A stretch of 64,000 bases of DNA from Halichondria panicea (taxonomy: Eukaryota > Porifera > Demospongiae > Suberitida > Halichondriidae): contig NC_087393.1 in NCBI RefSeq assembly GCF_963675165.1, forward strand, positions 3,663,502-3,727,501, in the 5' to 3' direction. Shown piece after piece: positions 45,725 to 56,930 of the stretch. The notes under the pieces were generated by a model that did no database searches, was not told the origin of the DNA, and saw only the letters and a list, made by a program, of their open reading frames with translations. Position numbers and translations under genes: made by a program. The first letter of the stretch is position 1, and each line of letters starts with the position of its first letter.

Positions 45725-45774
45725 TAGCCTCGATCCCAGGCCGCACTTCCCGCTAGGGACGGTGGAGGAGGCTA
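45725..45774. mobile_element. M1: 50-bp micro-element, 9-bp TSD GGTCACCCT
   Basis: TAGCCTCGATCCCAGG to GGAGGAGGCTA is flanked by GGTCACCCT (45716-45724 and 45775-45783). The matching sites near 24337 and 42650 have one GGTCACCCT and no element. Confidence 0.88.
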
Positions 45775-45889
45775 GGTCACCCTGGGCTAGGACTCGAAGG
45801 TTTTATTGTTTCGTTTTTTGCACTCCATCTCGGGGCGTCAAAAAAAAACAAAAAAGGATTATAACAAGTTACACAAGTAAGGCGTTCAT

Positions 45890-46355
45890 TGTTGCAGTAT
45901 TGATTCCATTGTATATAGCCAGCTCTGCAGCGATAACTGCCTTACGGCGAGAGGATCTGGCTCCTCGTATTGCCTGGATCGAGGATCTAAGCAATGAAAA
46001 GGAGAGGCGGCATCTTAACCAGTTGAGAGTCTTGCAGTAAGGGTTGTCCCATTTGTGCGAGAGCAGGGAAGCCAATCTTTTATAGAAGGTTGTGGCCTCT
46101 CTGCCCATCCCTCCAGTGGTAGACATTACCAAAGGTGTGAATGATGTATGTTCTATTTCTCGTACTCTCTGTTTGTAGGATATTTTCTTTTCTCTCTCGT
46201 GTTTCTTATAGCAAGCTGTTAGTGAGCCTTTGTTTGATGGGGCATGGGGATTGAACACTTTTACATCAAAGTAGGTCTTTTCAAGTCTGCCTCCCCATAC
46301 CCGGTTTGCTGAGCTGTCAAGACGAGCTCCTTCTTGAGTGTTGCATTCCGGAGTG
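45890..46355 (-). pseudogene. Retroelement C-terminal fragment beside F3
   Basis: Open from RLEKTYFDVKVFNPHAPSNK through EATTFYKRLASLLSHKWDN and SFSLLRSSIQAIRGARSS. This is the clearest copy of the C-terminal end of the RT family. It then runs on to a short unrelated tail and stops about 350 bp before F3. Confidence 0.7.
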
Positions 46356-46374
46356 TTTCTCCATTAATTGATTG

Positions 46375-46710
46375 GCTGCAGGTCTGGTTCTATGCGAACA
46401 TCGTTGCATACTTCAGGACTCCAAGTTCATCGTTGCGTAGCCAGCTAGGACGGACTACTCTTGAACAGCATAGAGAAGAGCTAATGCTGGTACAAGTCCA
46501 CCGCAGCATGATTAAAGATGCACCTAAGTACATGCAAGAACTTTTCACCAAGACTTCTGAATATAGACAAGCACAAGTGTCAACTCGTGGACATGATAAC
46601 CTCCACCTCCCAAGACTATCCACTGAGCACTCATGCAGGAAAGGTTTCGAGCAATAAAGTACAACTCTCTTCCTCAAGAGACAGTACCAGCGTTCACTTC
46701 AATGTCTGAC
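46375..46710 (+). pseudogene. LINE-like 3' fragment beside F3
   Basis: Same content as 43255-43600 (LGRTTLEQHREELMLVQVHR, then DNLHLPRLSTEHS), ending before a T-rich stretch. It is part of the duplicated unit. Confidence 0.5.
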
Positions 46711-46957
46711 TGCAACTAAACTAATAACTAAAACTTAATACTTTTTGTTGTTTTTTTGACAGGACCTGCATTAAAACCCACACTGTGGATGCAGCATTTC
46801 CTGTCCAAATAAAAAGTTATCTATCTATCTAACCCCGAATAGCGGACACCTCTAAACTCCGAACAACACTTGCACGAAAGATACATGGTTTCATAGGAAT
46901 GGGTGTGGTTAGGAAGGGCTGGTATGAAAAACCAAATCAATGGGTGTGACAGTTATC

Positions 46958-49381
46958 AATTAACGTCATCATTGCCCAGATGAATGCTCTCTAGAAACTG
47001 TGTTGGAAAAACAATACCTAATGTGAACTCTTAAATTATTGAAAACTAGTTGAACTTGAGTAGTGTAGTCAAAATTGCCATATAATGATGATGCTGTGAT
47101 TGATTCAGGATAGACACACTTTTTATGTGAGTAACATCCATGGTACTTAGCTAGGTAAGTTACTCATTAAATATGCCGTAAAACGTATTTTTCGTAGCAC
47201 TGACGACGAGGACATCTGACTGTTGATGTATTATACAAAATGTGGCTTATTTTGTGCTCACGTCTCTCTTGACTAGTACGTCTCGACTCTCAATGAATTG
47301 ACAGGAACAATTTTACATGTTATGTGGGAATGGCACTCAACATGTTATATACCCAATTAAAAAAGTGTCAACTATTATTCAATCAGTCTGATTTTGATTT
47401 GCTGGTGGTGGTTGGTGGACAGGGGATGCCCAAGAACTTGCACACCTCGGCCTGTACTCTCTGGTGCTCTCTGTGAGGGGGCGGTATGTGATTGGTCAAC
47501 ATTCCACATAGACCTACTACTGTATAGCGCGAAATATTTGAGGCACTTAAATTTCGTGGAATCGCCTTTAAAAATAATACATTTCGTGGGCAATCTTTAG
47601 AATTTTCTTGAACACTAGTTACTGCAACTAGGAACCACTACATGTAAAACTAACGGAATCAGTTCAGTATTTAGATCGTAGTGTAGTCAAAATTGCCATA
47701 TAATTATTGCTGTGATTGATTCAGGATAGACACACTTTTTATGCCTCGATGCGCATGCGCAAGCGAGCTATACGGTAGTGTGTTTGTGTGTGTCTGTAGA
47801 CTGCTACAGCTGCTCAAGGATCAATGAAGTGCAAGTAAGAGTTTCTATAGGCTTCCATGCAGTCATGTTTTCGTGGATTTTAATTCGTGGATTTACAAAA
47901 TAATGCTAGAGTTATGTCTAGTTTTGCTTACTTGGAATGCCATTGTAGCCTTTTCAGAAGAGCATGTAGCCAAACTTGTTTACCGAGTGTTGCTACTCTA
48001 CTAAGTAGTTAGCTCTACACTAGAACGCTACCTATTAGTAGCTGCAAGAGTGAGAAGAGAGCTGCAAGGCTCTGCTGATGGCATCATAGATAGAGTAGAG
48101 AGGGATTGGAAACGGAAGTACCCTCAAAGTACCATCCGTGTATCTCCGCGGTTTTAATCGAGGCTTACTTTTTAACACAAGGGCTAAACATGAATAATTC
48201 ATGAGAATTGTCTGTAAGAAGTCCACGAGCAGTTCTGCTGTTAAACATAAACTTTCATTTCATACTTAAGGCCATTTGGGACACAGGACACTATTTAGTT
48301 ACACAGCCTTAGCTATATCAAAGGTACTATAGGAACACAAGCATGAAAAAGCGCTCTGTGTATCTCTAGCTACTTCACGACAATCAAGATTATATTTTCT
48401 TCGTTTCCAATTGATACTTACTATCAGGGGACATGTGATTCAGTAATGGGGGTAGCTCTGAGATGTATGCATTGGACACAACAAGTTTCCCAGGATTTTT
48501 GCGGGAGTTATGAGGAGATACACAGATGGTCCCAGAGCCACTACGTAGACTTCATTGTAAAACATTACGTGAATCACTTCCGTTTCCAATCCTCTCTACT
48601 CTATATATGATGGCATAGACTTGAACTTTTGCCATCGATCGTTTTTAACAACAATCATGGTCGATCATTACCCACTCTTTGAGTTTGCATGCATCAAATT
48701 GAAAAAATGTTCATCATGTGTATAAAATTAAGCTTTATGTTATGTAGCCTTGGCATCTCCACCGAGGCATCAGCACCTGCGGCGCTTTCATTATAACATT
48801 ACCCTTCCACTTAGGTATTATAACTAGCGAGGTTTCTCATTAAATACGACACGTAAAAAGTATTTTTGTAGCACATAGCTGGATGCAAGTATACACGACG
48901 CGGAGGACATCTGACTGTTGATGTATTATACAACATGTGGTTTATTTTGTGCTCACGTCTCTCTTGACTAGTACATGATGCATTTCTTGACGGCCTACAT
49001 GTAGAACTAACGGAAGCAGTTCAGTATTTAGTTCTAGAACTGTAATTATGATAAATAATGGCTTTTCTACTTATGTAGATCTAGCCAAGCTATTAAAATG
49101 ATGTGTAATGATAAGTACAAACGTTTGCCATACGCTGCCAGGTACGGAGATGTCTTTCTCATAACTACACACAGATGCATAAATTAACATTTCAAAACTA
49201 CACTTTGTATAGGCCATTATGTGAATTGCATGGACCATACAACTAATAATTAGACATACGTTTTGTTCCCGAACGTGCACTGAGCGGTGAGGGAGAGAGT
49301 GAGCCCCGACAGGAACACCAAAACAACCTGAATTGGTGCAATTCCTAAATGACCACTTATCTGCACATAATTACACTATAC
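46958..49381. other. Gene-poor stretch with direct repeats and E5
   Basis: I see no gene. Two direct repeat pairs are present: about 47064-47127 with 47681-47742 (GATTGATTCAGGATAGACAC), and about 47150-47278 with 48823-48976 (GGACATCTGACTGTTGATGT). Element E5 lies between the members of the second pair. Confidence 0.6.
48085..48609. mobile_element. E5: 525-bp DNA element, 7-bp TSD ATGGCAT
   Basis: Inverted ends CATAGATAGAGTAGAGA lead to GGGATTGGAAACGGAAGT, with two small differences at the right end. ATGGCAT flanks both sides (48078-48084 and 48610-48616). No coding capacity. Confidence 0.85.
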
Positions 49382-49594
49382 AGGGTGTCATACAGGATTT
49401 TGAAGTAGAGGGGAGAAATAAGGCATGCTTTTTAAAGTAACCAGAACATGTTGCTAAAAAAAGGTCAACTGTTATTTCAATTGGCAGCTATGGACACTCA
49501 GTCATACAACTAGTACCTAAATGCAAATTTTAGGGGAGGGGATTGGAGCCAGAGGGGGACATCCTCCCTTTCCCCCTCCCCTGTATGACACCCT
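49382..49594. mobile_element. 213-bp MITE with AGGGTGTCATACAGG ends
   Basis: The inverted ends are AGGGTGTCATACAGG. ACTAT occurs near both edges, but I cannot fix an exact target duplication. Ends of the CAGGG(T)GTC type recall hAT elements. Its right half forms the last codons and stop of the CYBC1-like gene. Confidence 0.7.
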
Positions 49595-50725
49595 AACTAT
49601 AATTATATTATTATGGTTTCTCTGTGTCCACTTAATGGGTATATTATTTGTAATACGGATAATTATCATGGTCTCTAGGCTTCTAGTTATCAGAGGTGGT
49701 AAATCGTTAATGGTCTCAAATAAGGTACACACATACGGTAGAGTGTGTGGAGAGTATACCGTGTATCCAGTTCCCCCAGGAGAGACCTTTTGCTCGTCAA
49801 TCATCACAGTCATTATCTCACTCAGCTCACTTACAACTACAATGGAGACACATAGTGTTACTAAAATCCAACCTCTTGGGGGAGCTTTATTGGGAGTACC
49901 CCAGAAATTAAAATCCTCCATGAAGCCAATCGACCTATCTGTACAATACTGACGGTTATACGTGTTACATGTAACAAATACGACACTAGACACTTATTAC
50001 AATGACTGTGGTTACGATCGAGTTACAAAATTAAGGGATACTACTATAAAGGCCTTGGACAAGTTGAAAACTACTTACTTTGCCTGCGATAGCCAAGTAA
50101 GTGTTTCCCTAGGAATCTAGAGTTCATGAGTGAAACCGTGCCCTTGTTTTTGTCAAATATCACCTCCTGCAGAGATTATCTTTTAATGACACAGGAAATA
50201 ATACCTGTCTTACAAACTGACAAAGAAACACACACACGCACACGCACAGTATAACCATTTAATGCAGAAAGGTGTAGTAAAGTCAACATACTTAAGGGAA
50301 CAAAGTAGCTGGATAATCACAGATTTAATATACCTCATACTTCTCCGTGGCAATGTAACTAAAGTATACTCCTAATGCATAGCACACATACCCCAGGTAG
50401 GGTATTTCTGTTGAGAAAAAACGGCATGATTGTGATTAGATCATACGAATGTGGACTTACCGGCTTGAGTTGATATGTAGTGTGTTAGGGCAAAAAATAC
50501 TGTAGGGAATAATGATTATACATGTACAGGTGTTTTAGATATAAATGTGGACAGTGTGTAAACACATAAGCTAGCTATTGTACTGTCATTATTACCAAGG
50601 AAGAGAAGAAGTGAGCGCCATGTTGGATTTCTCCTGTAGTGCAGCACAGTAGTGTCCCTTTGAACAGTATGTAAGAAGTAGGAAGAACCGAACAGCCTTG
50701 CTAGCAAGCTGCCCATGATATGCAT
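49517..50725 (-). CDS. CYBC1: CYBC1/EROS-like protein (cytochrome b-245 chaperone homologue)
   Basis: In vertebrates CYBC1 (EROS) is an ER membrane protein needed for stability of the NOX2 oxidase heterodimer. Five exons fit in phase: 50596-50725, 50461-50499, 50334-50407, 50079-50166, 49517-49836, giving about 216 residues (human protein 187). The order of motifs follows human CYBC1 as I recall it: RRNPTWRSLLLFL (for RAPGIRSWSLL), a second hydrophobic segment (YLGYVCYALGVYFSYIA), EEVIFDKNKGTVSL (for EEAIFDKSTGKVVL), and VMIDEQKVSPGGTGYTVY (for VSVEEEKVRYFGKGYMVV). Both hydrophobic segments lie in the first half. The last 24 residues and the stop are read from the MITE at 49382-49594. The start at 50725 is the first ATG in frame; the N-terminus is less certain. 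Confidence 0.75.
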
Positions 50726-50883
50726 ATAGCGCTAAGAGATAGTAAAAATTGTAATGGGGTAAAGGTAGAAAACTCAATAACCATGACTGTTCAAATTCGG
50801 ACATTTAGCGATCTTTACCAAAACAAAACAATGTACATTAAATTTTATTTTGATTCATAAATAATAACATGTAAACACTTATG

Positions 50884-53800
50884 CTAGCTAGAGACAGAGC
50901 TAACAGTATGTAACTGTTCAGTTCCGAGCTCTGTCTCTTTTGCATTTGGCTCATGTGCATCTGTGAGCTGGTGTTTGCTTGTAAACCTGTGCCCTGGAAT
51001 AAAACAATATAGGTGAATAGGACGGACAGTGGGAGAAAACACAATGTCTGTTCACATACCTGGACAGTCCAATCTCTCAGTGCGACACTTGATACGACAG
51101 CACACTTTGCACAGGTTGTGAACACACTTCAAGCCCTGGGAGAGGTACAAGTATTCGTAAAACTTACAACACAGCTAGGCAAATGACTACCTTGGGGTTC
51201 CCCTTGCAATTAGCACATGTAATCCACTGCTTTTCTGTCCATAATGAGTGCATGATTAAATTATGCTCGCAGTTACTAATGAACTCACTGTTTGGGGTGG
51301 TGGGATTACCAACTTTGTTTTCTTTCTTTAGTGCATCTCGTTTGTTTTTCTGTCGCTTGGTAATCATGGCAGCCAGTTCAGCAGAGTCTGGCTCCCCCTC
51401 TCCCCCAGAAATGGACCTTGACCTCTTATGAGCTATTGACTGAGCCTCACTAAGTGGGGGGCTACAGGAAACATTATAAAGGCGAGAGATTACAACTAAT
51501 CTGAATCAAAGAAAGTAAACATGCCAGCATCAGAACAAAATGCGAAAAGTAAGTCTCAGAATCAATGGCTTATATGCTAAAAACAGTTAGACGGTGTATA
51601 CTGGTGTACAGTAGCTGTAGCATTCTCATTTTTCTTTTTCAGAGGTCTCATAACTTCTAGCTAGGTGAGAATAATTGTACCCTTGTACCCTTGTAATGTT
51701 ATACACACATTGGTCTGATGTAGGGCTGACACCTCCAATACGGTATAGCATCCAGAGTGAACTCTGACTTCAGCTCCTCCTCACTCAGTCTAGCCTGCAA
51801 AAACAAAATGATAAGCTCACACGAGTTCATGTCTCAATAGATTTTTCTCAGCTAAAACAACTGCCGCACTAAAATGTGACCTTGGAAAATTGAGAAAGAG
51901 AGACAAGCATTTAATTGAAAAAGCTACTGCGCTGTAAATGTGGGTACCTACCTCAGCCTACATGTGCTGTATGTCAACTTTGACTATTGTATTGCAACAA
52001 GTTGTGAGAGTACATCAAACAGCACCCACCCAAACAGTATACTCACTAGAAGCAGTGCTTTCATCTCCCCGGTGATTTCCTCCATGGTCTCTAAGCTCCT
52101 GGCCACACCCATACGCTCTCGGAAACAATGGAACTCAGGTTGCTTCATCCTAGCAGACAAAACAAAAGCATGCAACCATATGACAGTAACTACTACAGTA
52201 CATGATGTCTATGGTGTGTAATCAAATCATACTCACACACACAAGGAAACTTTACCCTCAGAAAGTTACTATATACCGTATTTATCGGACACTCTTCTGG
52301 GCAATTTTCGTTGTCGTTGTTCTAATACAACAGACACTCCGGGCTAGTGCAACTATTCAGTTGCACACTGTTCTATTAAACTTAGCTAGCTCGCATGCAG
52401 CTGCTTGCTTGTTCTACGGACACTTTCTATTTTGCTGTCCGATAAATTATAAGATATACGGTACATACGAAACAATGCTCAATATTGTGTACAAGTGTGT
52501 GTTGGTGCATATTATGGTGTGGGTATGACATTAATTTGAACGGTCCGTTCCCTGCTGGTTTAAGTTCTCTTGTGTGGGTGAGGGAAGAGTTCCTCTTTGA
52601 GTATGCTTGGATATGACTTTTTGGGGTATAGTTTCCTTGTGTGTGTGTGTGTGTGTGTGAGTAAGCTTTTCTGCTGGGTATACTTTCATTGTGTGTGTGG
52701 ATATGCCTTGTGTGTGTCACTGTATCTGTTTCCTAGTCTGTTTCCTAGTAGTGGCCATCCTTTTCCGTCACTTTCTACTGTCAGCATTTTAGGGTCCAGT
52801 CTTGGTAGGCCCATTTAATTTAAACTAGCTAATTTTGTCAATGACAGTCTATATGGGGATAATAGCTCTCTGGTCAATCCTTTATGAGAGAATATCGATT
52901 TTGGGGTGGCATAATATACATAAAGTCTCTAGAAGTGATAATCACATTAAAGAATCAATGCAGACTAAATGAGCCACGCTAATACCGCCACACACTCACA
53001 CGTGAAACCAGATCTTGAAGAGGTGACCTCTAACAAAGGAGATGGGACAGGGGTGTGTCCTCACTAATTGCAGGTACTCCTCGCTCACCCTCCAACATGG
53101 CGGCTGCTCCCCGGAAAACAAGGCAGGGTTGAACAGGTTTCCCTCTGTAGAGGAGATAACAAAATAACAGAATCAACCTTATTCTACAGTACACTGTTGC
53201 AGTACATGAATATTGATGGTTAACCTTTAGAGAGGCGACATCCTTTATAAGCAAACACCTAATGTAATTTTAAGCAATCAGCACACATGTCAAATAACCA
53301 CACTTGGGCAAGACTGCTGCACAGCTGTTAGGTTGTCACTTCGCCACAACGTCATACATGCCTAGCAAATGATAATGTTTAGCTATGCAAGTGAGTAACC
53401 GCAGTTTTTTCTATATCTTTGACCTACATGTACATAATATACACATGTTACAGTAGCTGATTTTAAAGAAGGGGCAGGATCATTTGATAAAAATTTAGCG
53501 ATACCATATCACAACATTCTTATGTTAAATCAAAATCACTGACAAAAAAAGGTCCTGCCGAGACTTGAACTCGGATCTTTGGATTCAAAGTCCAAGGTGC
53601 TAACCATTACACCACAGGGCCACACAGAGACTTTGTGTATATACGTGCATGTACATACCAGGGACTCACCAGCTGCCATGACTCCATCCACTCCGGTTGC
53701 TGTGAGACACCTTTCCACATCGCCATGGTACTGGATGTTGCCATTAGCAAACACTGGGATGGATACACTCTCTCTGTATAATGGGAAAGCGGGAAACATT

Positions 53801-55896
53801 GTTCAAGCTCACAGTTATGACTTTGGCATAATTTACATGTATATCACACCACCTCACAAACTGCAGCCCTACTGTGACAACATGCTTGTCCCTAGGATAT
53901 AAGATATCCAGGGGAGACTGACAATGTATATGTATACACGGTATTTTCATCCCAGGAATAATTAAACATGGTATGTCCCAAACTTGCTATCCCAAAACAG
54001 GTCCAGAGACATAATTATGTAATGTGCTCTCTGTCCCATAAAGTACTTAATTAACTACAGGTGTACAGAAACCAGTAGAATTTAACAGACATTCTTATAA
54101 TGCCGCTCTACTCACCTGACTGCTCTGACGTGCTCCCAACTAGCCAGCCCCATCTTCATTCCCCTCTGGTCCCTCGTCCGTCCATGCACCGTTAACAACT
54201 GCATGGAGAAAGAACAAACGAAAAAGTCACTACATACAACCAAGAGTTCATTAGGAATTCTTGATACAACATGTACATGTATATCCACCATTGCAAATAT
54301 TATTGTGTTGCAGTGGGAACCCTCCCACTAAAGGACAGCGTCTCTAAAAGTCAAAGGGGGTGCTCTAAAAGTATCTGAAGCTCGCTGGATCGAGCTACTG
54401 TGCCAGACTCCTCCTTAGGGGTGGACCAAGACTCGTGATATAGGAACTGTATGGTGCAATTAAGAGTCACAGGGGACTCCTCCTCACCTGGCAACCAGAT
54501 TTCTCTAACATCTTAGCGTACTGTACTGTCTTTTCAACTTCCTCAAACACTCTTATCTTACACGTTACCGGGACAGAGAGATCTCTATGAAGGAGGCCAA
54601 CTGTGTGTGTGTGGAGGGGGAGAGGGTAGTGTGAGTGGATGAGTGTGTGCGGGGTGTGTGTGTGAGGAGTGTGAGTGGATGAGTGTATGGGGGGGGTGTG
54701 TGTGTGAGGAGTGTGTGTGGATGAGTGTGTGTGGGGGGGGGAGTGTGTGTGTGAGGAGTGTGAGTGGATGAGTGTGTGGGGGGTGTGTGTGTGAGGAGTG
54801 TGAGTGGAGGAGTGTATGGGGGGGGGGTATGTGGGGATCGAGAGAGATATGCGCTGTGCGTGGAGAGATCTCTATAAAAAAGGGTGGATAAGTGTGTGGG
54901 GGGGTGTGTGTGTGTGAGTGTGTGGGGGGGTGTGTGTGTGAGGAGTGTGAGTGGATGAGTGTGGGGGGGTGTGTGTGAGGAGTGTGAGTGGATGAGTGTG
55001 TGTGGGGGGTGTGTGTGAGGAGTGTGAGTGGATGAGTGTGTGGGGGGAGGGGAGTATGTGTGTGAGGAGTGTGAGTGGATGAGTGTGTGTGGAGGGGGAG
55101 AGGGGAGTGTGAGGAGTGTGTGGGGGTCGAGAGAGATATGCGCTATGCGTGGAGAGACCTCTATAAAGAAGGCCAACTGGGAGTGTGTGTGTGTGTGGAG
55201 TGTGAGGGAGAGGGATACGTGCTGTGCGTGTGGGATCGACCATGACGTGTAGTTGAAATACATGTTATGGAGATGTTAGCATGTACATGCATGTACTATT
55301 GTGGGTCACCTGACCTGCTTATAGGGTGACCACACACAATAGACAGGTTTCACTTTAAGCAATAACTGCTTACCCATTCGTGATATTAAGTCCCACTCAT
55401 CTTGAAGGAAAGCTCCATAATGCCCTGCACAAATACACATTCAGCACACAGTCACATAACAGTCACATAACAAACAGCCAGTAACTTCACACCTTTTTTA
55501 GCAATGATCTGCGGACAGCCTAAATTGAGGTCCACTGCATCACAGTAGGGGGCAACCATCTTGGCAGCTTCCAGGAGAATAGCAGGGTCATTAGCGCAAA
55601 ACTACGGAGAAAAAACATCGTCTCAGTGTGAATTCACCAAACTAATTTTCATCTGAATAATCTACCTGTACTATAAGAGGTCTATCTTCAGGGCACACGA
55701 CCAAATTATCTTTTCGGTAATTGGGATCTCTACGAAACACAGCAGCGTGTAGCATCGGTGTGTAACAAAGTTCTGCTCCATATTTCCGACTTAACATTCG
55801 CCAGGCCAGCTCAGACTGGTCCACCATGGGAGCCACAATGTACTTGGCTCTGTTTAGGGCACCACTCCATAGTTCATAGCCTTTGAATTTGCTCAT
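50884..55896 (-). CDS. DUS1L: DUS1L homologue, tRNA-dihydrouridine(16/17) synthase
   Basis: FMN enzyme reducing U16/U17 in the tRNA D-loop. Thirteen exons in phase: 55666-55896, 55493-55601, 55374-55424, 54488-54600, 54116-54198, 53670-53773, 53000-53144, 52047-52149, 51709-51794, 51289-51461, 51191-51234, 51060-51135, 50884-50993; 475 residues (human about 473). The barrel shows [26 protein letters not shown] (catalytic Cys about 106), [37 protein letters not shown] and PVFANGNIQ. The C-terminal Cys cluster, [10 protein letters not shown] to [16 protein letters not shown], matches the DUS1L tail. An intron contains a tRNA-Gln gene, and the intron 54601-55373 an expanded minisatellite. The ATG at 55896 ([10 protein letters not shown]) is the only suitable start. 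It is head-to-head with the monooxygenase gene. Confidence 0.93.
52637..52662. repeat. (TG)n microsatellite in a DUS1L intron
   Basis: A short run of GT repeats in the intron between exons 52047-52149 and 53000-53144, with no other feature. Confidence 0.8.
53550..53621 (-). tRNA. tRNA-Gln: tRNA-Gln (anticodon TTG)
   Basis: The - strand folds as a standard tRNA: acceptor GGCCCTG with CAGGACC (one C-A mismatch at pair 3), D-arm GTGT/GCAC, anticodon stem TTGGA/TCCAA around loop CTTTGAA (anticodon TTG), and T-arm CGAG/TCGG with TTCAAGTC. The internal A and B boxes are present (TGGTGTAATGGTTAGCA and GAGTTCAAGTC). A run of seven T follows directly (53550 down to 53544) as a Pol III terminator. It has no intron. 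It lies in a DUS1L intron on the same strand. Confidence 0.93.
54601..55200. repeat. GT-rich minisatellite with copies of an exon edge, in a DUS1L intron
   Basis: Roughly 45-50 bp units built from GTGTGTGTGAGGAGTGTGAG and TGGATGAGTGTG. It adjoins the DUS1L exon 54488-54600 and supplies its acceptor tract on the - strand (ACACACAG). Near 54860-54885 and 55150-55175 the array contains GAGATCTCTATAAA and GAGACCTCTATAAAGAAGG, with GGCCAACTG in the second: copies of the 5' edge of that exon, the second with its CAG acceptor. Long frames through the array are artefacts. Confidence 0.85.
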
Positions 55897-56930
55897 GGTA
55901 CCATGCACCTTTTGGCTTTGACTTTACTACTAGTAATGACGACCATGACCAGCTAGCTACACAGGGTGACCTTTAGTTGAACTTGCGTGGGATGTATTTT
56001 ACAGGCCTTGTATGGTTTCTGTGAGCTGAGCAGAGATATTAAACCTTCAGCATTTAATATGCATGTTCACTTGCCAGTCACTAACTTGAACTTACACTTA
56101 GTAATAGCTAGGCTAGTTGAAAACCAAGTTGGCTCACCACTTAACTGCTTTTCTGCTAAGTGGAATCATATGGGAATTGAGTTTTGATTAATTCATGATC
56201 AGCATAAAAGGACATCACTGGGAAGAGAGTCAGCAGAGTGCTCAACAAAATCACCCCAGATGCTAAAAAACAGTGTCAGAGATTACAAGCTAAGGTGAGT
56301 GATGTGATACCATCTTTGATACAACTAGAGTTCAAGGGCCATAATTGTGTGCTCTACTGTTGTGTGCACAACCAATCAAAAATATCACTTGTCAAATAGT
56401 TTGAATTTGTGAACTACTTGCGAATAACACTAACAGAGTGTCAGATTTTATATTACCAGTAGTAGATCAATGTTTACTTATAATATGGTAGTCAACTAGA
56501 ATAGCACCACCAGCTAGTCCTTCATCATAAGAACCCGTTGTACCTAACTACTCAGCAATGCATTATTGGGGGTATCCTATGGCCATAATTATTAATCAGC
56601 CAAATTATACTTAAGTATCAATGACAACATTTTATAGGTTATTGCAATGTTCTTGTGACAAAATAGGTGCTGCTGTGATCTGCACGGAAATCATATGTAG
56701 GGTCTAATAGGATCTAGCGGGGGAAATGTCGACACTAGCGTCTGTGTAAACCCCATTGAAAACATTAAACGTTTACTTAACTTACCTACTTTCAATTTCT
56801 CACACACACGGAAGTGGTGCAAACGAAACTACCCAATGACAGTGTATAGAATACATATAACTTGTATTGGTGCATGACCCCCTCACTATAATTGATGGTT
56901 TCTTATGCAGAAAACCATTGAAGCTCAACA
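55897..56930. promoter_or_regulatory. Shared head-to-head promoter region of DUS1L and the monooxygenase gene
   Basis: The two start codons point away from each other about 1.0 kb apart. On the + side a possible 5' UTR exon ends at the GTGAGTG donor after 56293 and joins an acceptor TTCTTATGCAG just before 56911, 20 nt ahead of the ATG. I see no clear TATA box. No other gene is visible here. Confidence 0.5.

Larger units (their letters stand above)
44146..46957. repeat. Tandem unit 2: F3, retroelement tail, LINE tail
   Basis: Direct repeat of 41032-43837. It differs by small indels and by insertion of micro-element M1 at 45725-45774, which unit 1 and the F1 copy lack. Confidence 0.85.

Noticed and set aside
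49521-49952. 143-codon + strand frame with hydrophobic stretches
   Set aside because: The opposite strand gives an exon that joins four others in phase to form the CYBC1-like protein.
54565-55263. 232-codon Pro/Thr/His-rich frame on the - strand
   Set aside because: It is translation of the GT-rich minisatellite in a DUS1L intron, and crosses a supported exon in the wrong frame.
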